DNA of 64,000 bases from Streptomyces cathayae (GTDB lineage: Bacteria > Actinomycetota > Actinomycetes > Streptomycetales > Streptomycetaceae), in NCBI RefSeq assembly GCF_029760955.1, contig NZ_CP121682.1:4526001-4590000 (forward strand). Reading direction: 5' to 3'. The position numbers and the translations under genes were made by a program. Below, piece after piece: positions 41,465 through 50,496 of this stretch; positions within the stretch are counted from its first letter, which is position 1, and each line of letters starts with the position of its first letter. The notes beneath the pieces were generated by a model. It ran no database searches. It had not been told where the DNA came from and saw nothing but the letters and a program-made list of their open reading frames with translations.

Positions 41465-42238
41465 GTGAGTAGCACGACCCCCACGCCTTCGACGCCATCC
41501 GGAGCCTCGGCTTCGCAGTCCCCGTCGGCTCCGCAGTCCCCGTCGGCTCCGCGGGCCTCGCGGGCCTCGCTGACCGAGCGGCGCAAGGCCGAGACCCGTA
41601 TGGAGATCGCCCGCGCGGCGGCCGGTCTCTTCGTCCGTGAGGGCCTACGGGCCACCCGGGCCGAGGACATCGCCCAGGCGGCGGGCGTCGCCCCGCGCAC
41701 CTTCTACCGGTACTTCGCCGCCAAGGAGGAGGCCGTCGCCCCCCTCTACGAGGCCGGGGCCCGGCGCTGGGTGGAGGCGGTGCGGACGGCGCCGCCCGGA
41801 ACCCCCGTGCCGCAGGCCCTGGAGGACGCCGTGCGGTACACCCTGACACCGGGTGTCGGGGTGTCGGAGGCCTCCTGGGCGTGGGTGCGCGCCCTGATCC
41901 GGCTGGCACACACCGATCCGTCCCTGCGCCGGGTGTGGGCGGAGGCGTGCCAGGCGTCGGAGCGTGCGCTGGTGGAGGCGCTGGCGTCGCGGTCGGCGGC
42001 CGACGGGTCGGGGGGGAAACGGGTGACGGGTGGTCAACTCCCGTCCGACAACGTTGCCGTGGACACGCGGCTGCGCTTCGCCGCCGCCGTCGCCAGTGCC
42101 GCCGTACGCACGGCTACGGAGGGCTGGGCGGCGGGCGATGACCCCGCCGAGGGCCCACAGGGGCCGGCGGAACTGGCCCTGGCCAACCTCGCGGCGCTAC
42201 GGGACTTCCCCTGGGACGATCTGACGGCGAGGTCCTGA
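41465..42238 (+). CDS. TetR-family regulator
   Basis: 257-residue repressor. A Ser/Pro/Ala-rich N-terminal tail of about 35 residues precedes the helix-turn-helix (TRMEIARAAAGLFVREGLRA, TRAEDIAQAAGVAPRTFYRY). The C-terminal domain (WAWVRALIRLAHTDPSLRRV) resembles the mycofactocin-type TetR_17 group. No obvious partner gene lies nearby: hrdD precedes it behind three hairpins and a WYL regulator converges from the right. Start GTG at 41465; a TGGCA palindrome lies just upstream, suggesting autoregulation. Confidence 0.85.
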   Translation: MSSTTPTPSTPSGASASQSPSAPQSPSAPRASRASLTERRKAETRMEIARAAAGLFVREGLRATRAEDIAQAAGVAPRTFYRYFAAKEEAVAPLYEAGARRWVEAVRTAPPGTPVPQALEDAVRYTLTPGVGVSEASWAWVRALIRLAHTDPSLRRVWAEACQASERALVEALASRSAADGSGGKRVTGGQLPSDNVAVDTRLRFAAAVASAAVRTATEGWAAGDDPAEGPQGPAELALANLAALRDFPWDDLTARS

Positions 42239-42318
42239 CGGCGATGTTCTGACGCGGTGTTCTGGCAGCTGTGTCCTGACCGCGGTGTCCTGACAGTGGA
42301 AGTCCGTGGGGCCCTCCT

Positions 42319-43287
42319 TCAGCGCCCTGCCGCCGCTCTCGTCATCCGTTCTCCCAACTCCCGTACGCTCTCCACCAGTTCTGCGGGCTCCCGCACCGTG
42401 AAGTCGTAGCCGGGCATGGCCAGGCACACCGCCGTCCAGTCCGTGGGGCCGTCCAGTGTCGTGCGCAGCCGGCAGCTCCGCTCGTCCAGCGGCTCGGGCG
42501 TGCCCAGCCAGCCCGGCAGCCGTGCCGCGACGGCTTCGGCCGGTGCGGCGAAGGTGACGTCGAGGTCGTACGACTCCTGTACGCGGTGCATGGACTGCCG
42601 CAGGTACTCCGCCGCGCTCCCGGTCGGCAGCTCACGCGGCGTGAACCTGGCCCCGGTCGCGAACGGCTCGCTCACCCGGTCGACGCGGAACGTGCGCCAG
42701 TCCGCGCGGTCGAGGTCGTACGCCACGAGGTACCAGCGCCGCTCGGTCGACACCAGTCGGTACGGCTCCGTCACCCGCCGGGACTCGGTGCCGTCGGCCG
42801 CCCGGTAGGCGAACCGCAGCCGTTCCCGTCCGGCCACCGCGGCGGCCATGACGGTCAGCGTCCCGGGTGCGATGGTCGGCCCGTCCCCGCTGATCAGCGG
42901 GGTGGTGGCGGCCTGGAGGGTGGTCACCCGGTGGCGCAGCCTGCCGGGCAGCACCTGCTCCAGCTTGGCCAGCGCCCGCACGGAGGCCTCCTCCACGCCT
43001 TCGAGGGCGTGCCCGGCACCGACACGCAGTCCGACCGCGATGGCCACGGCCTCCTCGTCGTCGAGCACCAGCGGTGGCATCGCCTTGCCCGCGACCAGCC
43101 GGTAGCCGCCGTCCGGGCCCAGCGTCGCCCGCACCGGGTAGCCGATGTCGCGCAGCCGGTCGATGTCCCGCCGGATCGTGCGGCGGGAGACCCCGAGACG
43201 GTCGGCGAGCTCTCCGCCGGGCCATTCGCGGGGCGTCTGGAGGAGGGAGAGGAGTTGGAGGAGCCGGGCGGGGGTGTCCGTCGTCAT
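42319..43287 (-). CDS. WYL-domain (YafY/DeoR-type) transcriptional regulator
   Basis: 322-residue protein. N-terminal HTH_11 domain: LLQLLSLLQTPREWPGGELA, DRLGVSRRTIRRDIDRLRDI, GYPVRATLGPDGGYRL. The WYL core in the middle reads WYLVAYDLDRADWRTFRVDR, and a WCX-type C-terminal extension follows. Such regulators sense nucleic-acid or nucleotide-like ligands through WYL and often control stress or phage-response genes. ATG at 43287 begins just before the helix-turn-helix. It stands alone and converges with the TetR gene. Confidence 0.88.
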   Translation of the reverse strand: MTTDTPARLLQLLSLLQTPREWPGGELADRLGVSRRTIRRDIDRLRDIGYPVRATLGPDGGYRLVAGKAMPPLVLDDEEAVAIAVGLRVGAGHALEGVEEASVRALAKLEQVLPGRLRHRVTTLQAATTPLISGDGPTIAPGTLTVMAAAVAGRERLRFAYRAADGTESRRVTEPYRLVSTERRWYLVAYDLDRADWRTFRVDRVSEPFATGARFTPRELPTGSAAEYLRQSMHRVQESYDLDVTFAAPAEAVAARLPGWLGTPEPLDERSCRLRTTLDGPTDWTAVCLAMPGYDFTVREPAELVESVRELGERMTRAAAGR

Positions 43288-43430
43288 GGGCTCGAGGGTG
43301 CCGCAGGACCAGGACACGATCTGACCTGTTCCGGGTACCCGTTCAGCCGTTTCCGTGGCGCTGCCCGAGGGTGCCACCGGGAAACAGACACAAACAGAAG
43401 CCCGTTCGTGCCCGTTTGGATCCGTTCCTG

Positions 43431-43459
43431 TTTACTTTCCGGGCATCTCGCCGTAGCCT
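43431..43459 (+). promoter_or_regulatory. candidate promoter of the fructose operon
   Basis: TTTACT (43431-43436), 17 bases, TAGCCT (43454-43459), about 45 bases before the DeoR gene. AAACAG (43382, 43392) and the inverted CTGTTT (43428-43433), which overlaps the -35, are candidate operator arms. Confidence 0.5.
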
Positions 43460-43504
43460 CGAAGAGAAACCACGCGTTCGGGCATTGGCCGGAGGTGAGT
43501 GAGC

Positions 43505-44266
43505 ATGTACGCACCAGAGCGTCAGCAGGAGATCCTGCGGCTCGCCCGTGACGGCGGCCGGGTGGATGTGGTCTCGCTGGCTGAGCATTTCCAGGTGACG
43601 GCGGAGACGATCCGCCGGGACCTGAAGTCCCTCGATCGCGCGGGCCTGGTCCGCAGGGTGCACGGCGGGGCCATCCCCGTCGGACGCTTCGACTTCGAGC
43701 CGGACCTCGCCGAGCGTGAGACGACCGCCGCCGACGAGAAGGCCCGCATCGCCAAGGCCGCCCTCGCGGAACTCCCGAACGAGGGCACGGTGATCGTCGA
43801 CGCCGGTTCGACGGTGGCGTTGTTCGCCGGCTCCCTGCCGGCGGAGCTCTCGCTCACCGTCGTCACCCACAGTCTGCCCATCGCGGCCCGCCTCGCCGAC
43901 CACCCCGGCATCCAGCTGCACCTGGTCGGCGGCCGCGTGCGGCACCGTACGCGTGCCGCCGTGGACGCCTGGGCGCTGCGCGCGTACGGCGAGATCCGCG
44001 CGGACGTGCTGTTCGTCGCGGCCAACGGGTACTCCGTCGAACACGGTCTGACCACACCCGATCTCGCCGAGGCCGCGGTGAAGCGCGCGGCCATGGCGGC
44101 CGCCCGTCGCGTGGTGCTGCTCGCCGACTCCTCCAAGTACGGCCAGGAGCACTTCGCCCGCTTCGGCGGCATGAACGACGTGGACCTGCTGATCACCGAC
44201 AGCAGGCTGAGCCCCGAGAACGCCCTCGCGATCGAGCGCGGCGGTACGGAAGTAGTGCGTGCATGA
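43505..44266 (+). CDS. DeoR-family regulator of the fructose operon
   Basis: 253-residue repressor. Winged helix ERQQEILRLARDGGRVDVVS and HFQVTAETIRRDLKSLDRAG. DeoR sensor domain TVIVDAGSTVALFAGSLPAE, LTVVTHSLPIAARLADHPG, and the C-terminal DLLITDSRLSPENALAI. It is the first gene of a three-gene operon with fruK and fruA; its stop overlaps the fruK start (ATGA). In relatives the inducer is fructose 1-phosphate. ATG at 43505 lies nine bases after GGAGG; the GTG at 43499 is too close to it. Confidence 0.92.
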   Translation: MYAPERQQEILRLARDGGRVDVVSLAEHFQVTAETIRRDLKSLDRAGLVRRVHGGAIPVGRFDFEPDLAERETTAADEKARIAKAALAELPNEGTVIVDAGSTVALFAGSLPAELSLTVVTHSLPIAARLADHPGIQLHLVGGRVRHRTRAAVDAWALRAYGEIRADVLFVAANGYSVEHGLTTPDLAEAAVKRAAMAAARRVVLLADSSKYGQEHFARFGGMNDVDLLITDSRLSPENALAIERGGTEVVRA

Positions 44267-45210
44267 TCCTCACGGTCACCCCCAACCCGTCCCTGGACCG
44301 TACGTACGAGGTCCCCGCGTTGGACCGCGGCGAGGTCATCCGGGCCACCGGCGAACGCGTGGACCCGGGCGGCAAGGGAGTCAACGTCTCCCGCGTCGTC
44401 GCCGCGGCCGGCCGGCGCACCGTGGCCGTACTGCCCCTGGGCGGCGCCCCGGGCGGCCTGGTCGCCGAACTGCTGGACGCGCAGGGCATCGAGGTCGCTC
44501 CGGTCCCGGTGGCCGGTGTCACCCGCTCCAACATCGCGCTCGCCGAGGCGGACGGTGTCCTGACGAAGATCAACGCGCCCGGTCCGGAACTGACGGCGGC
44601 CGAACAGGAGTTGCTCCTGGAGACGGTTCACCTGCAGGCGCGGGGCGCCGACTGGATCGCCTGCTGCGGCAGCCTTCCGCGCGGCCTGGAGCCCTCCTGG
44701 TACGCCGAGCTGGTCGCCCGGGCGCACGCCTCCGGGGTGCGCATCGCCCTGGACACCTCCGGGCCCGCACTGGTCGCGGCGCTGCGCGAGCGGCCCGACG
44801 TGGTGAAGCCGAACGCCGAGGAACTCGCCGAGGCCGTCGGACGCCCCCTGGCCACCGTCGGCGACGCGGTGAAGGCGGCCGGGGAGCTGCGCGAGATGGG
44901 CGCCCGCGCCGTGCTCGCCAGCCTGGGCGCCGACGGGCAGGTGCTCGTCGACGAGAACGGCGCCTGGTTCGGCACCGCCCGGGTGGACGTCGTCCGCAGC
45001 AACGTGGGCGCGGGCGACTCCTCGCTCTCCGGCTTCCTCATGGCCGGCGGGCACGGGCCGGAGGCACTCGCCTCGGCGCTCGCCCACGGAGCGGCGGCCG
45101 TCCAGACACCCGGCAGCGTGGTGCCCACGCCGAGCGACCTGGACCCGGGCGCGGTGACGGTCACGGCAACGGTGCCGGTCGACCGTGTACTGAAGGAGCC
45201 GGTGTCATGA
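44263..45210 (+). CDS. fruK: 1-phosphofructokinase
   Basis: 315-residue PfkB-family sugar kinase that phosphorylates fructose 1-phosphate to the 1,6-bisphosphate. Visible motifs are ILTVTPNPSLDRTYEV at the N terminus, GGKGVNVSRVVAAAG, the NAPGPEL stretch, KPNAEELAEAVGR, and the catalytic VGAGDSSLSGFLMAGG, where the Asp is the base (the usual form is GAGDSTVAG). The start overlaps the regulator stop by four bases. It handles the product of the fructose PTS permease encoded next, so the operon takes fructose from uptake to glycolysis. Confidence 0.95.
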   Translation: MILTVTPNPSLDRTYEVPALDRGEVIRATGERVDPGGKGVNVSRVVAAAGRRTVAVLPLGGAPGGLVAELLDAQGIEVAPVPVAGVTRSNIALAEADGVLTKINAPGPELTAAEQELLLETVHLQARGADWIACCGSLPRGLEPSWYAELVARAHASGVRIALDTSGPALVAALRERPDVVKPNAEELAEAVGRPLATVGDAVKAAGELREMGARAVLASLGADGQVLVDENGAWFGTARVDVVRSNVGAGDSSLSGFLMAGGHGPEALASALAHGAAAVQTPGSVVPTPSDLDPGAVTVTATVPVDRVLKEPVS

Positions 45211-45401
45211 CCGTCCGTAGCACCTGTGCCGCGCGTACCGCCCGTACCGCGCACACCCCCTCCGCTGCCTCGGGCGCCGACCCCGGCGCCGTCCTCCGCA
45301 GCCCCACCGTCCCCCACCGCATCACCGGCATCACTGTCCCCGTTATCCCTTTCGCCCACCCCACGCCACGGGCGATACGCGTGCGAAGGAGCCCGCGATG
45401 A
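45207..45401 (+). CDS. possible 64-aa protein bridging fruK and fruA
   Basis: This frame starts at an ATG overlapping the fruK stop (ATGA) and ends with a TGA overlapping the fruA ATG (ATGA), so it fits exactly between the two genes with coupled junctions on both sides. The product is Arg/Ala/Thr/Pro-rich (VRSTCAARTARTAHTPSAAS) with no recognised domain. It could be a non-functional bridge that keeps ribosomes moving to fruA. Arginine-rich sequence is also what an unselected frame gives in this GC content. Confidence 0.35.
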   Translation: MTVRSTCAARTARTAHTPSAASGADPGAVLRSPTVPHRITGITVPVIPFAHPTPRAIRVRRSPR

Positions 45402-47557
45402 GCGAGATGATCACCGCGGATCTGGTCGACCTCGACCTGTCCGCCGACACCAAGGAAGCGGCGGCGCGAGCCCTCGCCGAGCGGATGGTGACCCTCGGCC
45501 GGGTGACCGACCTGGAGGGTTTCCTCGCCGACGTGGCCGCCCGTGAGGCCCAGATGCCGACAGGCCTCGACGGCGGCATCGGCATCCCGCACTGCCGCAG
45601 CGAGCATGTCACCGAGCCGACGCTGGCCTTCGGGCGCAGCTCCGCCGGGATCGACTTCGGTGCCGCGGACGGGCCCGCCGACCTGATCTTCCTGATCGCC
45701 GCGCCGGCGGGTGCGGACGACGCTCATCTGACGATCCTTTCGTCGCTGGCCCGGAAGCTGATGAACGCCGAGTTCACCGACGCGCTCCGGTCGGTCGGAG
45801 ACGCGGAGGGCGCGGCGGCGCTCGTCCGCGGGGACGAGCGGCCGGCGGCGGACGAGTCGGCGGCCACGGCATCCACGGCTGGGACCGGCAGCTCCGGCAG
45901 CCCCGCCGGTGCCACGGACACGGCGGGCACCGCGGGCACCGCGGACGTCAAGGACACCGCAGACTCCGTGGCGGCTCCGGTGGCGGCCTCCACCGGTGCC
46001 GCCACGGGTACCACCGACGCGGCGGGAGCCTCCGGTGCGGACGAGGGCGCGCGTCCCTTCCGGATCGTCGCCGTCACCTCCTGCCCCACCGGTATCGCCC
46101 ACACGTACATGGCGGCCGAGGCGCTGGAGAACGCCGGCCGGGAGGCGGGCGTCGAGATCGCCGTCGAGCCGCAGGGCTCGGCGGGCTTCGAGCGGCTCGA
46201 CCCGGCCGTGATCGCGGCGGCGGACGGTGTGATCTTCGCCCACGACGTGCCCGTCCGGGAGAAGGAACGCTTCGCGGGCAAGCCGACCGTCGACACCGGC
46301 GTCAAGGCGGGCATCAACCGCCCCGCCGAGCTGATCGCCGAGGTCCGCGGCAAGGCCGAGCGCGGTGAGGTCACCGCGGCCGCCGCCTCCACCGGTACGC
46401 CCGTGGACCGCGCCGGCGAACCCGGCGAGGGCTACGGCACCAAGCTGCGCAAGTGGCTCATGTCCGGCGTCAGCTACATGGTCCCGTTCGTCGCGGCGGG
46501 CGGTCTCCTCATCGCCCTCGGCTTCGCGATCGGCGGCTATGAGATCAACGAAGCGCCGTCGGTGATGGAACACTTCGCGTGGACCCAGGCCGCCAGCTGG
46601 GGCGCCCTGCTCTTCCAGATCGGCGGCGTCGCCTTCGGCTTCCTCGTCCCGGTCCTGGCCGGTTACATCGCCTACGGCATGGCCGACCGGCCCGGACTCG
46701 TGCCCGGCTTCGTCGGCGGTTCGATCTCCCTCACCATCAACGCCGGCTTCCTCGGCGGCCTCGCGTCCGGTCTGATCGCCGGTGCGGTCGTGCTGGCGAT
46801 CCAGCGGGTGCGCATCCCGGCGTCGCTGCGCGGCATCATGCCGGTGGTGGTGATCCCGCTGATCTCCTCGGCGGTGGTCGGCTTCCTGATGTTCGTGGTG
46901 ATCGGCAAGCCGATCGCCTCGGCGCAGAAGGGCATGACCGACTGGCTGAACGGCCTCACCGGAACCAACGCCATCCTGCTCGGCACCCTGCTCGGCCTGA
47001 TGATGTGCTTCGACCTCGGCGGCCCCGTCAACAAGGTCGCGTACACCTTCGCCACGGCCGGTATCGCGGTCGCGAGCCCCAGCGACTCCGCGATGAAGAT
47101 CATGGCCGCGGTGATGGCGGCCGGTATGGTTCCGCCGCTGGCGATGGCCCTGGCCACCACGGTCCGCGGCAAGCTCTTCAACCGGACCGAGCGGGAGAAC
47201 GGCAAGGCCGCCTGGGTCCTGGGCGCCTCCTTCATCTCCGAGGGCGCGATCCCGTTCGCGGCGGCCGACCCGCTGCGCGTGATCCCCGCCTCGATGGTGG
47301 GCGGCGCGGTCACCGGCGCCCTGTCGATGGCCTTCGGTGCCACCCTGCGCGCACCCCACGGCGGTATCTTCGTGGTCCCGCTGATCGGCAACCCGTTCCT
47401 CTACCTGCTCGCCATCGCGGCGGGCGTCTGCGTCACGGCGGCTCTGGTGATCGTCCTGAAGAGCCTGGGCAGGTCGGCTCCGGGAGTGGACGGCGCGAAC
47501 GCGGGCAAGGGCTCGGTGGCCTCGGCGGCCGAGGCGAAGCAGCCGGTGGCCGCGTGA
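45398..47557 (+). CDS. fruA: fructose-specific PTS permease, EIIABC
   Basis: 719-residue fused PTS protein. The EIIA domain has the phospho-His near residue 65 (GIGIPHCRSEHV). An Ala/Thr/Gly-rich linker spans about 150-210. EIIB has the phospho-Cys near residue 229 (VAVTSCPTGIAHTYMAAEAL). EIIC is from about residue 350, with eight to ten helices (LMSGVSYMVPFVAAGGLLIA, LLGLMMCFDLGGPVNKVAYT). It imports fructose as fructose 1-phosphate using PEP through EI and HPr. The ATG overlaps the upstream 64-aa frame. A 16-bp perfect terminator follows. Confidence 0.95.
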   Translation: MSEMITADLVDLDLSADTKEAAARALAERMVTLGRVTDLEGFLADVAAREAQMPTGLDGGIGIPHCRSEHVTEPTLAFGRSSAGIDFGAADGPADLIFLIAAPAGADDAHLTILSSLARKLMNAEFTDALRSVGDAEGAAALVRGDERPAADESAATASTAGTGSSGSPAGATDTAGTAGTADVKDTADSVAAPVAASTGAATGTTDAAGASGADEGARPFRIVAVTSCPTGIAHTYMAAEALENAGREAGVEIAVEPQGSAGFERLDPAVIAAADGVIFAHDVPVREKERFAGKPTVDTGVKAGINRPAELIAEVRGKAERGEVTAAAASTGTPVDRAGEPGEGYGTKLRKWLMSGVSYMVPFVAAGGLLIALGFAIGGYEINEAPSVMEHFAWTQAASWGALLFQIGGVAFGFLVPVLAGYIAYGMADRPGLVPGFVGGSISLTINAGFLGGLASGLIAGAVVLAIQRVRIPASLRGIMPVVVIPLISSAVVGFLMFVVIGKPIASAQKGMTDWLNGLTGTNAILLGTLLGLMMCFDLGGPVNKVAYTFATAGIAVASPSDSAMKIMAAVMAAGMVPPLAMALATTVRGKLFNRTERENGKAAWVLGASFISEGAIPFAAADPLRVIPASMVGGAVTGALSMAFGATLRAPHGGIFVVPLIGNPFLYLLAIAAGVCVTAALVIVLKSLGRSAPGVDGANAGKGSVASAAEAKQPVAA

Positions 47558-47678
47558 CACGGCAGCCGGAAAGGGCGGCGGATTGCCCCTTTAGAGCCGT
47601 ATAAATGATCCCTGGGTGCTTATAGGCCACTCAAGGTGATTCGCAGCCGTTCACGGCAACTGCGATATAGATCACGTT

Positions 47679-47714
47679 CACCACGGTCCGGGACCAAAGT
47701 CCCGGACCGTGGTG
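47679..47714 (+). terminator. terminator of the fructose operon
   Basis: 16-bp perfect stem CACCACGGTCCGGGAC / GTCCCGGACCGTGGTG with a CAAA loop, 120 bases after the fruA stop. Confidence 0.85.
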
Positions 47715-47727
47715 TGTACTGGGGCGC

Positions 47728-48069
47728 ATGCCTGAGCACGACTCGATCTTGAGGGTGGCGGGCGCCGCCGTCCTCACCGTGGTGGCCGTGGCCTGCACGG
47801 TGGGCCTGGCCGGTGTCCTGCGGCGCGGACGCGGACGCGGACGGGGCGGGGATGTTCACCCCTGGCAGGGACCGGAGCCCGGACCGAGGTCCGGGCCGGC
47901 GCCGGGGTACGCGGACCCGGCGGGGCAGGAGCTTCAGGCGCTGCGCGCGATTCCGCGTCAGCGGCGGACGGACCCGCGGGCGGAGGAGGTACGGCTCACG
48001 CCGGCGGAACGCGAGGCGTTCGCCGTGCTGGTGCGGCGCCTGGCCGGCGGCGCCGCGGGCGACCGTTGA
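47728..48069 (+). CDS. small single-helix membrane protein, 113 aa
   Basis: The N-terminal helix (AGAAVLTVVAVACTVGLAGVL) is followed by an Arg/Gly-rich stretch and a soluble tail ending RLTPAEREAFAVLVRRLAGG. I do not recognise the family. Codon usage is normal. The start is close to the fru terminator, without a clear ribosome-binding site. Confidence 0.5.
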   Translation: MPEHDSILRVAGAAVLTVVAVACTVGLAGVLRRGRGRGRGGDVHPWQGPEPGPRSGPAPGYADPAGQELQALRAIPRQRRTDPRAEEVRLTPAEREAFAVLVRRLAGGAAGDR

Positions 48070-48116
48070 ACCGGGACCGGGACCGGGTCGGGGCCCGGGG
48101 TCCTCGGGGTCCGGGG

Positions 48117-48872
48117 TCAGGACACCTGTGCCGCGCGGCGCTCCATCGCGTCCCGGGCGGCGTCCTCGGTGACGTACACCTCGCACATGTGCCGTCCGTC
48201 GGGCGTGGCCGTGTGCTCCACTTCCCAGAGGGACATCTCCACGCCGTCACGCAGCAGGAACGCGTGCTCGTACAGGGAGAAGCTCAGTCCTGAACGCCCC
48301 GCCCGTCCCGCGCGGAACGGGCGGCCGAAGGCCTGGGTGATCTGGTGGGCGAACGCCGTGGTCAGCAGCGCGGCCGTGCCGGGGCCCGGACGGTCCGCGT
48401 TCTCCGCCCGGCGCAGTAAGCGGCGCGCGTGGTCCGCCGAACCGTCGGGGACGTAGACCGGGCGGGGTGTGGGGATCCGGGACAGCTGCACCACCACCGG
48501 CAGCTCGAAGTCCGGGGCCTCCGGCGGCAGCGGCAACCGGGCGGTCGCGACCCGCAGTTCCTCCTCGTCCGCGTACACCTCGTGCTCGGGCTCGCTGCCC
48601 GGGGTGGCGTTGTGGACGAGTTCCCAGAGGGTGAGCGCCGAGCCGTCGGCGAGCAGCCAGGTGTGCCGGTACGTCTCCCGGTGCAGGCCGGCGCTGTGAT
48701 GCGCGGAGTGCAGCGAACTGTCGTGTGCCAGCGCGCAGTCGAGCCGGTGCACGGCCTCGTCGGGCAGTTCGAAGGAGTTCAGGGCACGGCCGAGCAGTCG
48801 CGCGAGGTGCTCCTCAGGAGACTCGGGCGAGTCGGCTGGTTCGTACGCTGCCGTCTCGTACGGAACGCTCAA
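48117..48872 (-). CDS. DUF6227-like Streptomyces protein
   Basis: 251-residue soluble protein. Two similar halves can be seen: HTWLLADGSALTLWELVHNA with a following HEVYADEEEL, and HAFLLRDGVEMSLWEVEHTA with CEVYVTEDAA. Both halves share the pattern L-x-DG-x-x-(L/M)-(T/S)-LWE-(L/V)-x-H-x-A, an internal duplication. This resembles the streptomycete family DUF6227; the function is unknown. TTG start at 48872 with GGGAGAAACC upstream. Confidence 0.75.
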   Translation of the reverse strand: MSVPYETAAYEPADSPESPEEHLARLLGRALNSFELPDEAVHRLDCALAHDSSLHSAHHSAGLHRETYRHTWLLADGSALTLWELVHNATPGSEPEHEVYADEEELRVATARLPLPPEAPDFELPVVVQLSRIPTPRPVYVPDGSADHARRLLRRAENADRPGPGTAALLTTAFAHQITQAFGRPFRAGRAGRSGLSFSLYEHAFLLRDGVEMSLWEVEHTATPDGRHMCEVYVTEDAARDAMERRAAQVS

Positions 48873-49109
48873 GGTTTCTCCCGGCGTCGCTGCATGTCAC
48901 CCAGTGGGTGCATACCGTAGCCCCTCGGGCGGACATCATGTCCGGGAACTGAGAAAAAGGTACGGCGGGAAAACGAACGAGAGACGCGGGAAATTCCCAT
49001 CCGCTCCGGCGGACCTCTCGTACCTCCTGCTCAGTCGCCCCTCCCGGGGTGAGTCGCCGGGCCGTCGGCCGGTGAACCCGGACTCCGCTCAGCGGTCACC
49101 GCTCTCCGC

Positions 49110-50186
49110 TCACCGGTCGGCGCCGGTTCGCCCGTCGCTCCCTCCGCGTGTCCACGTGTCCGCCGCGCCGTACAACTCCCGGTACGACGGCCAGACTCCG
49201 CCCGGCCCGTCCACCGACTCGGCCGCGCGCACGGCCCGTACGATCGCGCGCGTCACCAGGTCGGCGCCGGCCGCGAGGATCGCGTTCAGAGCGAGGGGGG
49301 CGGCGTCGAGCGGGCGGGTGCCCGTGGCGAGGGCGAACACCGTGTCCCCGTCGTTGAGCAGATGCACCGGCCGCACCGCCCGCGCGATGCCGTCGTGCGC
49401 GGTACCGGCCAGCTTCTGCGCCTGGGCCTTGGACAGGTCCGCGTCGGTGGCGACCACCGCGAGTGTGGTGTTGAGCGGGGGAGGACCGCTCAGCTCGGCG
49501 AGGTCGGCGAGCCGCCGGAGCGCCGCCTCGTGCACCTCCGGGTCCGGATGACGGACCCGGCCACCCTGGAACAACTCCCCGTACAGCACCCCTGTTTCCG
49601 GATCCGTCACCGCGCCCGCCGCGTTGGCCACCACCAGCGCGGCCACCGTGATCCCCGAATCCAGCACCCTGCTCGCGGTGCCGACCCCGCCCTTCACCGC
49701 TCCGACCACGGCCCCCGTGCCGGCGCCCACGCATCCCTCCGGCACCCGTGCCCCCGGTGCGGTCGCCGCTGCCGCCTCCACCGCGGCCCGCCCGGTGGCC
49801 GCGTCCGGACGGGCCCGGAAGTCGCCGCCCCGGCCCAGGTCGAAGACGCAGGCGGCCGGCACCACCGGCACCACGTGGGCGGGTTCCGGTCCGACGCGGA
49901 CTCCGCGGCCCCGCTCCTCCAGCCAGGCCATCACCCCGGAGGCCGCGTCGAGTCCGTAGGCACTGCCGCCGGTCAGGACGACCGCCTCGACCCTCTGCAC
50001 GAGGTTGCGGGGATCGAGCGCGTCGGTCTCCTTCGTGCCGGGACCGCCGCCGCGTACGTCCACGGCGGCCACGGCACCGCCCTCGGGCGCGAGCACGACC
50101 GTGGTGCCGGTGAGCAGGCCGCCGCCGGAGCGGGTCGCGTGCCCCACGCGAACGCCGGCCACATCTGTGAGCGCGTCAACTGTCAT
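49110..50186 (-). CDS. P1-family peptidase (DmpA/BapA-like, Ntn hydrolase)
   Basis: 358-residue enzyme. Family landmarks are LTDVAGVRVGHATRSGGGLLTG at the N terminus, VEAVVLTGGSAYGLDAASGV, PVVPAACVFDLGRG, VGAGTGAVVGAVKGGVGTAS, and PPPLNTTLAVVATDA near residue 239. In DmpA-type aminopeptidases the precursor cuts itself before a Ser/Thr at this last position; here N|TT is the candidate site. The family releases N-terminal D- or L-amino acids or beta-peptides. Starts at ATG 50186. Soluble, probably cytoplasmic. Confidence 0.88.
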   Translation of the reverse strand: MTVDALTDVAGVRVGHATRSGGGLLTGTTVVLAPEGGAVAAVDVRGGGPGTKETDALDPRNLVQRVEAVVLTGGSAYGLDAASGVMAWLEERGRGVRVGPEPAHVVPVVPAACVFDLGRGGDFRARPDAATGRAAVEAAAATAPGARVPEGCVGAGTGAVVGAVKGGVGTASRVLDSGITVAALVVANAAGAVTDPETGVLYGELFQGGRVRHPDPEVHEAALRRLADLAELSGPPPLNTTLAVVATDADLSKAQAQKLAGTAHDGIARAVRPVHLLNDGDTVFALATGTRPLDAAPLALNAILAAGADLVTRAIVRAVRAAESVDGPGGVWPSYRELYGAADTWTRGGSDGRTGADR

Positions 50187-50271
50187 GGCGCCAGTCTCGT
50201 GCAGGGCCCTCCTCCCGCGCGGTCACCGACGGAAACGGAAGAGCGGAACGGCGAGGTCGTACCCTGGAGGG

Positions 50272-50448
50272 ATGAGCACCGCCCCCGAACCCCGGCCGCG
50301 CGAGCCGAAGCCCGCGCTGGTCTTCGACGATCCGCTGGACCAGCAGTCCTCGGACGACACGGACCGGGGATGGGGCGAGCGCCCGTCGGGCGACAGCGCC
50401 TCTGACCTGAAGCGCTTCCTCGACGAGAAGCCGCCCCACCACATCTGA
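50272..50448 (+). CDS. small conserved hypothetical protein, 58 aa
   Basis: Acidic, disordered protein: STAPEPRPREPKPALVFDDP, then LDQQSSDDTDRGWGERPSGD and the end FLDEKPPHHI. Its composition resembles a streptomycete small hypothetical that I have no function for. GGAGG lies directly before the ATG. It is divergent from the P1 peptidase and converges with mscL. Confidence 0.65.
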   Translation: MSTAPEPRPREPKPALVFDDPLDQQSSDDTDRGWGERPSGDSASDLKRFLDEKPPHHI

Positions 50449-50496
50449 CCGGGCGCGGCCCCGCGGTCCGACGGCCGGGGGCCGTGCCGGTGCCGG

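Noticed and set aside
45161..47560. A 799-codon minus-strand frame opposite fruA
   Set aside because: Arg/Gly/Asp/His-rich antisense shadow; fruA has all PTS motifs in the other strand.
48988..48998. GGGAAATTCCC palindrome upstream of the DUF6227-like gene
   Set aside because: Short and solitary; could arise by chance and no regulator is suggested.
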